Of a stretch of DNA of 64,000 nt, positions 42,584-51,712 are shown in pieces. The notes below the pieces were generated by a model that was not told where the DNA came from, ran no database searches, and saw only the letters and a list, made by a program, of their open reading frames with translations. This DNA comes from Sphingobacterium sp. FBM7-1. Its GTDB lineage: Bacteria; Bacteroidota; Bacteroidia; Sphingobacteriales; Sphingobacteriaceae. A program made the translations under genes and the position numbers. Every line of letters begins with the position of its first letter. Position 1 is the stretch's first letter. The stretch lies in the NCBI RefSeq assembly GCF_020687765.1, contig NZ_JAJEWJ010000001.1:558001-622000 (forward strand). Direction: 5' to 3'.

Positions 42584-42616
42584 GTTGTAACAAATTTTGT
42601 AAATATTTGTTACAAC
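42584..42616. repeat. Perfect 12-bp inverted repeat
   Basis: GTTGTAACAAAT (42584-42595) and ATTTGTTACAAC (42605-42616) flank a 9-nt spacer. It could be an operator or a hairpin. It lies between the small RNA and the 42877 gene; no T tract follows. Confidence 0.55.
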
Positions 42617-42838
42617 AAAAACAGTATATCTACTTTCGAATAGCTGTCCAGAATTACACGTCGTTTGAAATAACAACCGTTTTTTGAACCCGTTTGTGAC
42701 TGTCTTTCTTTGGAAAAACCCGAGAACATTCCTCATGATAAAACCGTCACAAAAGGCCATGTTTCTTTAAGATCGAAAATGGCTTTTAAAAAACCACGGA
42801 AGTAAAAACGACAAATTTATACTCCTCTGCTTTTTTGT

Positions 42839-42846
42839 ATCTTTGG
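42839..42846 (+). promoter_or_regulatory. -7 element before the 42877 lipoprotein
   Basis: TATCTTTG fits TAnnTTTG and lies 30 bp before the ATG at 42877. Confidence 0.45.
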
Positions 42847-42876
42847 CAAATTCAAACAACTATACTTAAAACTGTT

Positions 42877-43275
42877 ATGAAATATTCGTATTTAAAATTA
42901 TTACCAATTTTGTTTTACTCGGTATTTTTACTAACTGGGTGTGAGTCTAGCAACGATATAAAACCAAAAAATGAAGAGACCGAGATTGAAGAAGAATATA
43001 GTCTAATCGGAGGATGGTTAATGGAGGGCACTACTCGTTATGGTCTCGATTTTAAGAACAATGGTGTCGTAATATGGAGACATAAACCTTATATGCCGAG
43101 CGAACTTAAATATGTGCATAAAGGGAATACACTTACTGTTAGTGAAAAAAAAGGAACAGTAACTTTCTCTGATGACGGTGACACAATTGTATTAAAAGGC
43201 TTCTCAGACATAAGTTCTTTTGGAGCGGAAGGCTCCGTAGGCCCCTATATCAATGGGACGTACATGCGGCAATAA
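42877..43275 (+). CDS. Small lipoprotein of unknown function
   Basis: From ATG 42877 the protein reads MKYSYLKLLPILFYSVFLLT with lipobox LTGC. The mature part starts with an acidic linker (KNEETEIEEEY), then LIGGWLMEGTTRYGLDFKNN, KYVHKGNTLTVSEKKG and DGDTIVLKGFSDISSFG. This has the look of a lipocalin-like small beta-barrel, but I cannot name a family. The open frame from 42835 overlaps the promoter element, so the shorter start is preferred. The final residues are GTYMRQ. It is an AT-rich gene of the accessory island. Confidence 0.65.
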   Translation: MKYSYLKLLPILFYSVFLLTGCESSNDIKPKNEETEIEEEYSLIGGWLMEGTTRYGLDFKNNGVVIWRHKPYMPSELKYVHKGNTLTVSEKKGTVTFSDDGDTIVLKGFSDISSFGAEGSVGPYINGTYMRQ

Positions 43276-43430
43276 ATAAGTAATTGCCAGACCCGACTAC
43301 TTAATCAAAAACAACATGTGATTCGTCTGCATTGTCTAAGTTTAAGCCCCTTCTCAATCCTCTAAAAAAAGGGTATCCGCCCGACCAAGTGCATATTGCT
43401 TAGTCTGAATACGAGGCGGATCTTTGTGTC

Positions 43431-43575
43431 ATGAGCACAGAAGAAAAAAGAGAGAGGATGCTTTCGATGGTTGAGGATTGGAAAGCGAGCGGATTGACCC
43501 AAAAAGCATTTGGCCTATTGCACGGGATCAACGTTGCGACCGTGGGTTACTGGGTCGCCAAGTCCAAGTACCAGC
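43431..43575 (+). pseudogene. Remnant of an IS66-family accessory gene (tnpA-like)
   Basis: The first 47 residues (MSTEEKRERMLSMVEDWKAS, GLTQKAFGLLHGINVATVGY, WVAKSKYQ) match the N-terminus of the small IS66 accessory protein. After this the frame runs into unrelated sequence and stops. The rest of the IS66 element (tnpB, transposase) is absent, so this is a truncated leftover. I could not identify IS66 terminal inverted repeats next to it. Confidence 0.65.
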
Positions 43576-43634
43576 AGTGTATATACGAACCGATACGTTT
43601 TTCTTACGTTTAGTGAATAAGGTTAAGTACTATC

Positions 43635-44050
43635 GTCTACATAATTATCGATTAGAATAATGGATGTTTTGGCACTTTTAATAATGTCGCTTACGAATGT
43701 ATATGCGTCGAAAACTTGGCCGTCAAAATACACTCCACGTTGTGGCAGTTCATTATTTTCTAATGCCGAAAAGAGCTTGTTGAATTTTTGATCATGTTCT
43801 ATCAATTTGTTTTCAATACCTGAAAGACGTAAATGCTGAAGCGTTTCCTGACCAACTAATTTCCTTAATTCTACAAAAGCATTCATAATTTGGATGCTGA
43901 CTTTTACAGCAATATCACTTCGTAAGACCGCAGACAGCATCGCTACACCCTGCTCGGTAAAAGCATACGGATTTACAGCGGAATGTTTTAACGATTCGAA
44001 CCGGTCGCAATTTGCGACCAGTTCATCTTTGTTACAGCATGTACCCCTTG
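43635..44050 (-). pseudogene. ORF6N-domain gene truncated at both ends
   Basis: On the complement the frame reads KDELVANCDRFESLKHSAVN and PYAFTEQGVAMLSAVLRSDI, then IQIMNAFVELRKLV, ending RGVYFDGQVFDAYTFVSDII and ILIDNYVDD. This is the middle and late part of the ORF6N family found in phage-like and defence loci. The usual N-terminal start (about 80 residues) is missing because an in-frame stop precedes it near 44080. The C-terminus is cut at the IS66 remnant. It is therefore a double-truncated relic. Confidence 0.68.
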
Positions 44051-44092
44051 TAATAATTGGTCTAGATTAATCATAAACAGGTTTTTTCAAAC

Positions 44093-45190
44093 TTAAAACA
44101 CTAATTCATGTCGAACTGAACGTCCTGCTCCTAAAACTTGTAATGCACCTATTTCATTCAAATGTTGTAAATCACGCGTTGCTGTAGCTTTAGATGTTTT
44201 GGCAATAGCCATATATTTTTTTGCAGTCATGCCGCCTTGAAAACCCTCCACACCAGCATCGAACATGCGATTAATCACTTTCTGTTGTCTTTCGTTCAAT
44301 AATTGCTTGAAACTATCAAAATACTTAACCTTCTTCACCGTAAATTCAACCAACTGCTTTGCTTCTATTTGAGCTGTTAAAATTACCTTTCCGAAATAAA
44401 GGATCCAATCTGTAATATCCAATGTAGATTGTGCAGCTTTCAAAGCGTCATAGTATTGATTCTTATCCTTTTCTATAACTTTGGATATCGATAACAATAC
44501 TGGACTTTGCAACGTATGTGACAATGTATATTCGGCTAATGCTCTACCGATTCTACCATTACCATCCTCAAAAGGATGAATACTTTCAAAATATAGATGT
44601 ACGATAGCTGATTTGACGATGGCTTTACTGATCTTATCTAAATGACTTAAATTATCATTACTAAACCAATGTATAAAAGTCTGCATTTCTTGAGCTACAA
44701 TTTCTGAAGGAGGCGCTTCATAATGCACCACTTCACGTCCATAAGCTCCAGAAACAACTTGCATAGGTTCTGATCCCTCACGCCATTGTCCCGCATTTAT
44801 CGTCAAAAATGATTCCATCAAAATTTTATGCCAGTTCAAAATCATGTCAAGAGACAAATCATTAAGGTATGACTCTCGAACCTCGGTCATTAATCTTGCC
44901 ATACCCGCTACACGTTTATCCGTAACTTTAATATCTGATCGCAAACCTAAATTACGTTTGATGGAGGACATCATATCGATACGGCTCATATATTCTCCTT
45001 CAATTTCAGAGGATTTAATTGCTTCAGAAATAAGAATCTCAATAATAGTTTCCTGCTTCAAATCATCATTCAAACCTGTAATTAAACCATTTACCACCCC
45101 CAACTCTTCAGCAAAAGAAATGGAGATCGTTTGAAGATTTTCAAGCGTAAACCTAAAATTAGGCCAGTCTTTATATTGCCAATTATACAT
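44093..45190 (-). CDS. Fic family protein (DUF4172-Fic-wHTH), class II
   Basis: From ATG 45190 the protein begins MYNWQYKDWPNFRFTLENLQ, the usual start of DUF4172 Fic proteins. The inhibitory helix reads SSEIEGEYMSRI, fitting (S/T)xxxE(G/N), so the protein should be autoinhibited. The active site is HPFEDGNGRIGRAL, an intact HPFxDGNGR motif. The C-terminal part (GGMTAKKYMAIAKTSKATAT, RDLQHLNEIGALQVLGAG) is a winged helix. Fic enzymes AMPylate targets. A TTG at 45217 is possible but would place a promoter and one operator inside the gene. Three operator copies upstream suggest autoregulation. It is next to the restriction cluster; a role in defence is an inference. Confidence 0.88.
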   Translation of the reverse strand: MYNWQYKDWPNFRFTLENLQTISISFAEELGVVNGLITGLNDDLKQETIIEILISEAIKSSEIEGEYMSRIDMMSSIKRNLGLRSDIKVTDKRVAGMARLMTEVRESYLNDLSLDMILNWHKILMESFLTINAGQWREGSEPMQVVSGAYGREVVHYEAPPSEIVAQEMQTFIHWFSNDNLSHLDKISKAIVKSAIVHLYFESIHPFEDGNGRIGRALAEYTLSHTLQSPVLLSISKVIEKDKNQYYDALKAAQSTLDITDWILYFGKVILTAQIEAKQLVEFTVKKVKYFDSFKQLLNERQQKVINRMFDAGVEGFQGGMTAKKYMAIAKTSKATATRDLQHLNEIGALQVLGAGRSVRHELVF

Positions 45191-45191
45191 A

Positions 45192-45266
45192 TTGAGCCGA
45201 TTCAAATAAACATTCAACTCAAATATAGCAAAAATTTGAGCCGATTAAAGGAAATAATCGGCTCAA
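45192..45266. promoter_or_regulatory. Three copies of operator TTGAGCCGATT and the fic promoter
   Basis: TTGAGCCGATT occurs at 45192-45202 and 45236-45246, and inverted at 45256-45266. The last two form a dyad with a 9-nt spacer. On the minus strand TATATTTG (45220-45227) fits the -7 element and lies between the first copy and the dyad. The arrangement is what is expected for repression by the Fic protein's own winged helix. Confidence 0.65.
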
Positions 45267-45651
45267 TAGAACTAAAAAATTAATTTACCCTCCCTAAGAA
45301 TCACTTTAGCATTAAGATTAAAACCACCAGTGACCAATTTTTTGACTGAACAGCCCTCATCGCTTGACCACCGTGGTTGGATATTAAAATTAACAACAAC
45401 CTCTATATGTTTCTGCCTTATGCAACTACTTCCCGATACAAAAAATGTTATCTATTGATTTACAGGTGATTAAATTTAAAAAAGTACAGATTGCATACAA
45501 ACCATGTTACATTCAAATCTTGGTATGCAGTAATTTTTCGATGAAGATTGCTTTTATTCCTACTCAGAACATATATGCAACCATCTGTTTAGGAATGACT
45601 ATCGACACAAAAATCATAAATACAGTTATTAAAGTAGAACTTAAAATCAAT
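45267..45651. other. Gene-free stretch between fic and the helicase gene
   Basis: No supportable gene. It contains the second copy of the 38-bp direct repeat at 45504-45541. An open frame of 70 codons at 45445 has no family resemblance and crosses the repeat. The rest is AT-rich sequence in which I see nothing. Confidence 0.6.
45504..45541 (+). repeat. 38-bp direct repeat, right copy
   Basis: ATGTTACATTCAAATCTTGG starts this copy; 36 of 38 bases match 42396-42433. The two copies bracket a 3.1-kb block holding the small RNA, lipoprotein, IS66 and ORF6N relics and fic. Confidence 0.78.
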
Positions 45652-48600
45652 TTATGAAGTCCATACACTCAATTCACATGAGCTAACATCTTTTAGAAAC
45701 GCTTCACTACTCGAAAGTAAAATTTTTATGCGCTTAAATGCTTCTTCTTGTTGAACTGATAAATTCTTCGTCTTTAAACCTGGCTGAACAATAGTTATTT
45801 CAACCGGTATAACTGGGCTTGTAAATGCACCTAAGATTTCCTTTATTTCATCAAGTGTTCCTTTTTTTAGCTTCCTATGACTGTCATTTTTATCAGCTCT
45901 TTCATAAATTTGATTTAATAACAATTTCCTATTTGCCCAATTCACCGATTTAGTAGCTTGTCCTGCCACTTCATAATTATCATTTATGCTGCAATTTGGG
46001 ACTTCTCCGCTTTGTTTTTTACAATGAAAAAACTGCACCTTCCCTTTTTTAAAACCAATAACATCAGCTATTTCTAGTGAGCCATGATCATAAAACACAA
46101 CATCATATATTTTCTTAGCTTCCTCAATTATATATTCATGAATTGAAATTCTGTTATCATTTTGTAACTTATTTCTCTCAATATCATCCCTTGAAAAAAA
46201 TTCCTTTTTTAAATTAACTTCTTTAGGCCAATTATGTCTAATTAGTTTTTTTTCCTCTATAGTTCCAATTTCTTTTCCAAACTCGTAGAAAACTCGTCCG
46301 TCTTGTTTAGATAAATCCTCATAATACAAATGAATAGGGTCTTCGGCTAAAAGCGTAAGAAATGCTTTATCTGTAGTAAAACTTTCACCTCTTTTAATCG
46401 CTAATGTATGTTCTGTTTCTGGATGATAATTAAAACAAATCTTAGGCTTTAAAGAATAGTAAATCTTCGCATGATGATCATTTTTTGAAATTTGCAGACA
46501 AATTAAATCTTTAAGCTTTTCAATAACGTGGATATCACAAGAACAAACAAGTGCAGATTCTGCTGGTTCACCATGTTCATTCAGGAAGTATACCGAAGTT
46601 AATTTATGATAAAAACCTGGCGCCCAATCTGCAAAGAAAACTTCCTTATCTGCAAATTGATCTACAACTTTTCCACTATCAAGCTCTGATAATGGAGCAT
46701 GTAGATTATCCATCTCTGGATCACCGATTTTTTTACTTAAAAAGTCTAACCATCCGGTTAGGTATTTAATCTTATTATCTTCTAAAGTCCAGATTTTAGA
46801 TGCAGGACTTATCCCAACCATCATCTCTTTACCTAACAACGGCTCAAAACCTCCTCCAAATGAATGCCCCCTTGTATAACTATATTTGTCTGTTGGAAGA
46901 ACACTTTTCTGCGCTTGAGACCCTAAAATGTTCTTATAAGATTCGGTATTCCCTTTTGTCTTACGGCTTTTCATTCCGACATTATACAATTTTGTTTCCT
47001 TCCAACCAGCCATTACACGTTTTAGATATGGTAGAGGGATTTTATCATGTAAGACACCCGTCAATAAATATTGCTCTACAATGTGTTCATATAATTCATT
47101 TTCTTTAATTGTTGAACAGATATATAGTAATCGATTATCTCTATTAAAATAGACAATTACCAATTCATTTTTAACATCTTTAAGTTGATCATCCTTTTGA
47201 TACCATGCCGGCGTCTTTAATTCAGAAACTATAAAAACTGCTACATCAAATTCGTTACTTACTTGATGATGACGAACTAATGGGTTTTTCAATAAGCTTG
47301 TTCCATTAAAATCTATTTCTACAGATATATCAATTAGCTCTTCTGCATTTTCGGCTTCAAATAAAGCGTTTTCAGCAGGCGGAATTATCTGATATGCCTT
47401 TACATGAAAAAAAGGTTTTAAATCGTCATTATCTACCTGTAACAGTTCTTCTATATCATAATCAAATAAGGGAGTTGGTTCTGTTAAATCTTCAAAGGAG
47501 TCAAAAAAATCTTGCTCATCTTCAGTTTTTTGAATTTTTGCTTTGTGCAAATCAGGCAATACAATTGACCAGTCTTTAGTATCATTTTTAAATAACTGAT
47601 AGGATTCTATTTCAAACTCATGTTGTCCGGCAACTACTTTTGCTACATTCCCATCTTCGATGTTTGTTCTAGATATTCTGCCTACAAATTGTAAGGTAAT
47701 GGCCAATGATTTATGTGGTACGTGAACCGCTGCTATTTTTAGTGCTGGAAAGTCATACCCTTCGCCCATCATATTAACACAAATTACACCATCAATTTTT
47801 CCAGAACGCAGTTTAGAAATACGGCTCCTAATAAATTTTTCAGATAGTTTACTATGTATAACCTCTAACACTAAGTCCGTGTGCTCTTTATAGATTGCAT
47901 TTAACTTATTTGCCGCAGTCCTACTATCGGTTCTTATGATAATTTTATGTTCATCATTTGTTCTTTGTTTATAAATTTCTGCTGCCTTCTTTGCAATAGC
48001 AATATTTTTATCATCCTGAGAGTCATGATCATTTGTCATCACGGGAACAAAGTCAATTCTGCTGAACAACTTGTTTTCATAAGCTTGCTTAAGCGGATAG
48101 CTATATACTAATCTAGCTTTTATATCTTTTTTATCTCTCCTAAACGGTGTTGCTGTTAATAAAACTTGTTTGGCTGATATATACCTATTCAAAATCTCCT
48201 GCCATGAGCTTGCTCTACTATGATGAGCTTCATCAACAAATAAAAGATCAAATTCTACATTATCAACTGGATCTGCAGGCGTTGGTATTTTTGTTAACGT
48301 TCCTGGAATACCTACAATAACATCATTTTCATCGCACGTCTTTTTCCATTCAAGGGGGTCATTGATTTCACCTATTACTTCATAAACTTTAGGCAGGTAT
48401 TCTTTGTTAATTATACATTTTGAAACTAATAATTCTGGATTTCTAAATTGATTAGCAATTTGCGCACGAACTAATTGGCTTGGAGTAATAACCAATACCT
48501 TCTTTCCTTTCAATGCATAACTAAGTAAAATCATCACAGCCGTTTTGCCTGTACCTGTCGGCATTGTAACCAACGCCGGTTGACTCTTTGTACTAAAATG

Positions 48601-48708
48601 CGCGATGACTGCCCCAACAGCAGCTATTTGATTAGCATATAGATCTTGCTTGCCTTCAGTCTCTGAGAAAAGATTAATATGCGGCGCTCCATCAATAAAT
48701 ACACTCAT
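45652..48708 (-). CDS. Large DEAH-box SF2 helicase with possible C-terminal nuclease-like domain
   Basis: The 1018-residue protein has an SF2 core. Walker A is ALVTMPTGTGKTAVMILLSY (about residues 46-65), the DEAH box is LLFVDEAHHSRASSW (159-162), motif III is LLTATPFRR, and motif VI is LQFVGRISRTNI. The remaining 550 residues do not match a domain I can name. Near 873-898, YDHGSLEIADVIGFKKGKVQ with FFHCKK recalls a PD-(D/E)XK core (E879, D882, K897), but with H in an unusual place. It starts 31 bp after hsdR and is last in the cluster. It could be a separate defence helicase-nuclease or an accessory of the restriction complex. Confidence 0.85.
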   Translation of the reverse strand: MSVFIDGAPHINLFSETEGKQDLYANQIAAVGAVIAHFSTKSQPALVTMPTGTGKTAVMILLSYALKGKKVLVITPSQLVRAQIANQFRNPELLVSKCIINKEYLPKVYEVIGEINDPLEWKKTCDENDVIVGIPGTLTKIPTPADPVDNVEFDLLFVDEAHHSRASSWQEILNRYISAKQVLLTATPFRRDKKDIKARLVYSYPLKQAYENKLFSRIDFVPVMTNDHDSQDDKNIAIAKKAAEIYKQRTNDEHKIIIRTDSRTAANKLNAIYKEHTDLVLEVIHSKLSEKFIRSRISKLRSGKIDGVICVNMMGEGYDFPALKIAAVHVPHKSLAITLQFVGRISRTNIEDGNVAKVVAGQHEFEIESYQLFKNDTKDWSIVLPDLHKAKIQKTEDEQDFFDSFEDLTEPTPLFDYDIEELLQVDNDDLKPFFHVKAYQIIPPAENALFEAENAEELIDISVEIDFNGTSLLKNPLVRHHQVSNEFDVAVFIVSELKTPAWYQKDDQLKDVKNELVIVYFNRDNRLLYICSTIKENELYEHIVEQYLLTGVLHDKIPLPYLKRVMAGWKETKLYNVGMKSRKTKGNTESYKNILGSQAQKSVLPTDKYSYTRGHSFGGGFEPLLGKEMMVGISPASKIWTLEDNKIKYLTGWLDFLSKKIGDPEMDNLHAPLSELDSGKVVDQFADKEVFFADWAPGFYHKLTSVYFLNEHGEPAESALVCSCDIHVIEKLKDLICLQISKNDHHAKIYYSLKPKICFNYHPETEHTLAIKRGESFTTDKAFLTLLAEDPIHLYYEDLSKQDGRVFYEFGKEIGTIEEKKLIRHNWPKEVNLKKEFFSRDDIERNKLQNDNRISIHEYIIEEAKKIYDVVFYDHGSLEIADVIGFKKGKVQFFHCKKQSGEVPNCSINDNYEVAGQATKSVNWANRKLLLNQIYERADKNDSHRKLKKGTLDEIKEILGAFTSPVIPVEITIVQPGLKTKNLSVQQEEAFKRIKILLSSSEAFLKDVSSCELSVWTS

Positions 48709-48739
48709 AATTGGTTGCGTTTAAATTGGTTAGCTCTCC

Positions 48740-51709
48740 CTAATAATACTCCTTGATATACTCATACGCTCTTTGAAACAACATTTCATTCTTATGAAGC
48801 TGGTATTTTAGCAATGCTTTTCGCAACGATTTTTGTATTTCTCTTTCGCCAGCGGCTGTTGTCTGCCAGCCCGGAAATCGAACGACACGAACGATATCAT
48901 CAATATCTTTAACGATACGCTCCACTACAGCGGGAGTTTGGTCCGTTTTGAGCTCGATAAACAATTCTGTCAATGCAGCTTGTGGTGTCTTCTCCAACAA
49001 TTCCGCTTCGTGATCCTTCTCCGCTTGGAGCGTATCTTTTGCTAGTTTACACAGTTCTTTAACAAACTCGATGGAGGTAATTAAACCTTGCTCGGCTTTT
49101 GCTCGTAAATCTTCCAGACGTTCACTCAGTTTTCGAAACTGAGGATTCCCACCATGCTTTTTAAACCGATTGACAAGAATGTCTTCAATTTTCTTCGCAT
49201 CTTTTGGATCTGGGTTATTGAAGATATTATCAATTACGTCGGCATCCAAGACAAATTCTTCCAGATCATGTACCTCTCCGACGGTGATGTTTTCGTGTAT
49301 CAATCTTGTCGTCTCAGCACCTAAAGTCAACCATAGCAATTTACCGGTATGATCCGAGGCTGGTTTTACAGAAGCATATACCTGCGACAACCAACGATAA
49401 TCTGCTTGATAAGGATCCAATACTCGGTCGGGTGAAAGCGACTCCCAGACGTTCATCAGCAATTTGAAATCGTTCGCAAACGCGTCTTTTAATTCATCCG
49501 TTCGAATAGCATTTTGAGCCGCTTCCAAACCTTCAAACCCCTCCAGAGAGCGGTCTATACCTTCAAAATGAGTAAGCGCGTTGTGCATCAGACCGGGTAA
49601 TTTGTCTTTAAGCTCATTCAGATTCGTCACGATGGATTGCATCGTTTTATCATCAAATTGCAGAGCTTTTGCAGCATCATCAAAAATTCCGAAGTAATCC
49701 ACGATTCTGCCAAAATGCTTATTCGGATATAGCCTGTTTGTTCGACAGATGGCCTGCAATAACGTGACATCCTTGATTGATTTATCCAAATAAAGTGTCT
49801 GTAATATAGGCGCATCAAATCCAGTCAAAAGCTTTGCTGTGACGATGATGAATTTTAAAGGCGACTCAGGCTTGTTAAACTCCTCGACAACTTTCTCTTG
49901 CTGCGATTTATCCACCGCCCATTTATCTTTAAACTCCTTCGGATCGTTTGCAGTGGTCGAAATAACAACCTTGCTGGCTTCCTCCGGAAAATACTTGTCC
50001 AATTCTTCCTTATATTGCACGCAAGCATATCGATCCGGTGTTACGATCATCGCTTTGAAACCATGAGGTTCTACTTTTTCCCGGAAATGTTTAGCTATAT
50101 CGGCCACAATTTTGCCTACACGTTCAGGTGCCTTTAGAAAGGCTGCCATACGTGCAGACTTTTTATTGAGTAAATCAGCATCTTCGTCTGTCAAGTCCGC
50201 TGCTGATTTGAGTGCTTCAAAAGCCTCATCCAATAATTCCTTATTCAAGTGTACGTCAACCAGCCGAGGTTCAAAGTGTAACGGTAATGTAGCGCCATCC
50301 CGAATAGAGTCTTGGAAGGTATATCGCGATAAATAACCACCATTATCCGTTTCTGATCCAAAAGCCCAAAAGGTATTTTTGTCCGCTCGATTGACCGGCG
50401 TCCCCGTAAGCCCAAACAAGAATGCATTTGGTAAAGCGGCACGCATCTGTCGGCCTAAATCACCCTCCTGCGTACGATGGGCTTCATCAACCAGTACTAT
50501 AATGTTTTCGCGTGTATTCATATTGGGTTTGGCATCCCGGAATTTATGAATCATGGAGACGATAATCTTACGGGTATCACGTTCCAATAAACGCTGCAAT
50601 TCGCTTATGCTCTCCGTTGTCACGACATTGGCAATATCTGCCGCATTGAATGTACCCGATATTTGTGTATCCAAGTCTGTACGATCCACTAAAATAAGTA
50701 CGGTCGGACTTTTCAATTCCGTCGTATTTCTTAATTTCTGTGCCGCATAAACCATCAAAAAGGATTTTCCGGATCCCTGAAAATGCCAAATCAATCCCTT
50801 CTTAACCTTTCCGTCCAACACACGCTCAACAATCTTATTAGCTCCTTCGTATTGCTGGAAACGTGGCAAAATTTTAATCAGCTGTTTTCTTTTGTTGGTG
50901 CTGAACAAACTAAAATTCTTGAGTATATCTAATAACCGCGCTGGCTTCAGAAGATCATTCATTTCAAGGGCTACATCACCAATCCCCAGAAATTTACTTA
51001 CGCGATCTTCTTCCAGATCCATACGCCAAGGTCCCCAAAATTGCAATGGTGTACGTATTCCACCGTATCCAAAGGATTTTCCCTCGGTAGCAAAATTGAG
51101 AATATTAGGCACAAACAATTGCGGAATCGAATTTTCATAAACTTCCACAATCTCATGAGCACCGTCTAGCCACGATATCGATGGTCGAATAGGTGTTTTA
51201 AGTTCACCTACAACCACTGGAATACCATTTACAAATAAAACAATATCGGGTATTTTGGTTTCCCGGGCATAAACGCGTAATTGATTGGTAATGATGTATT
51301 CGTTATTATCTAAATTCTTAAAATCTATGAGTTGAATGGGAATGTGCTGATTGTTTTCGCCAAAGGGCATAGATTCGTCGCCACACATCCATTTTTGAAA
51401 AGCTTGATTGGCACGCACCAAACCAATTTGCCCTACCGAAAGTAATATCGCACGCAATTTGTAGATCACTTCGTCTGCCAAAGCGGGATTAGCAGCTATA
51501 GCAGGATTTAAGCGTTGTAAGGCTTGATGTAAATTGCCTTCCAACAACACCTCGTTAACCCCACGCTTTAAATCTTGTGGCGCTACATATTGCCAAAGTT
51601 TACCATAAGACAAACTTGACTCTTGCAGTACCGAAGCTGCGCTGAAAACATACCCCGATAATTCTTTGATGACAAATGCTTCTACCGTATTACTTTCGTT
51701 GAATTTCAT
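48740..51709 (-). CDS. hsdR: Type I restriction endonuclease subunit R
   Basis: The 989-residue protein has an N-terminal PD-(D/E)XK nuclease: PDIVLFVNGIPVVVGELKTP with Asp155, Glu169 and Lys171. The translocase has Walker A FQGSGKSFLMVYAAQKLR and the DEAH-type box IIVLVDEAHRTQEGDLGRQM. FLFGLTGTPVNRADKNTFWA is motif III and TLLQAICRTNRLYPNKHFGR is motif VI. It is complete. In a type I system R moves DNA with ATP and cuts it far from unmodified sites, after assembly with M and S. It is separated from hsdS by a GHKL ATPase and a helicase gene, an uncommon order. Confidence 0.93.
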   Translation of the reverse strand: MKFNESNTVEAFVIKELSGYVFSAASVLQESSLSYGKLWQYVAPQDLKRGVNEVLLEGNLHQALQRLNPAIAANPALADEVIYKLRAILLSVGQIGLVRANQAFQKWMCGDESMPFGENNQHIPIQLIDFKNLDNNEYIITNQLRVYARETKIPDIVLFVNGIPVVVGELKTPIRPSISWLDGAHEIVEVYENSIPQLFVPNILNFATEGKSFGYGGIRTPLQFWGPWRMDLEEDRVSKFLGIGDVALEMNDLLKPARLLDILKNFSLFSTNKRKQLIKILPRFQQYEGANKIVERVLDGKVKKGLIWHFQGSGKSFLMVYAAQKLRNTTELKSPTVLILVDRTDLDTQISGTFNAADIANVVTTESISELQRLLERDTRKIIVSMIHKFRDAKPNMNTRENIIVLVDEAHRTQEGDLGRQMRAALPNAFLFGLTGTPVNRADKNTFWAFGSETDNGGYLSRYTFQDSIRDGATLPLHFEPRLVDVHLNKELLDEAFEALKSAADLTDEDADLLNKKSARMAAFLKAPERVGKIVADIAKHFREKVEPHGFKAMIVTPDRYACVQYKEELDKYFPEEASKVVISTTANDPKEFKDKWAVDKSQQEKVVEEFNKPESPLKFIIVTAKLLTGFDAPILQTLYLDKSIKDVTLLQAICRTNRLYPNKHFGRIVDYFGIFDDAAKALQFDDKTMQSIVTNLNELKDKLPGLMHNALTHFEGIDRSLEGFEGLEAAQNAIRTDELKDAFANDFKLLMNVWESLSPDRVLDPYQADYRWLSQVYASVKPASDHTGKLLWLTLGAETTRLIHENITVGEVHDLEEFVLDADVIDNIFNNPDPKDAKKIEDILVNRFKKHGGNPQFRKLSERLEDLRAKAEQGLITSIEFVKELCKLAKDTLQAEKDHEAELLEKTPQAALTELFIELKTDQTPAVVERIVKDIDDIVRVVRFPGWQTTAAGEREIQKSLRKALLKYQLHKNEMLFQRAYEYIKEYY

Positions 51710-51712
51710 AAG

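Noticed and set aside
42557..42760. 67-codon minus-strand open frame
   Set aside because: It contains the 12-bp dyad and has no signal, motif or promoter that would support it.
44093..45190. Assignment of the Fic gene to the SoFic defence system
   Set aside because: The N-terminus matches DUF4172-type Fic proteins and not the Fic_N type; similarity in size and inhibitory motif alone is not enough.
45445..45657. 70-codon open frame
   Set aside because: It crosses the 38-bp direct repeat, overlaps the helicase gene end, and has no family resemblance.
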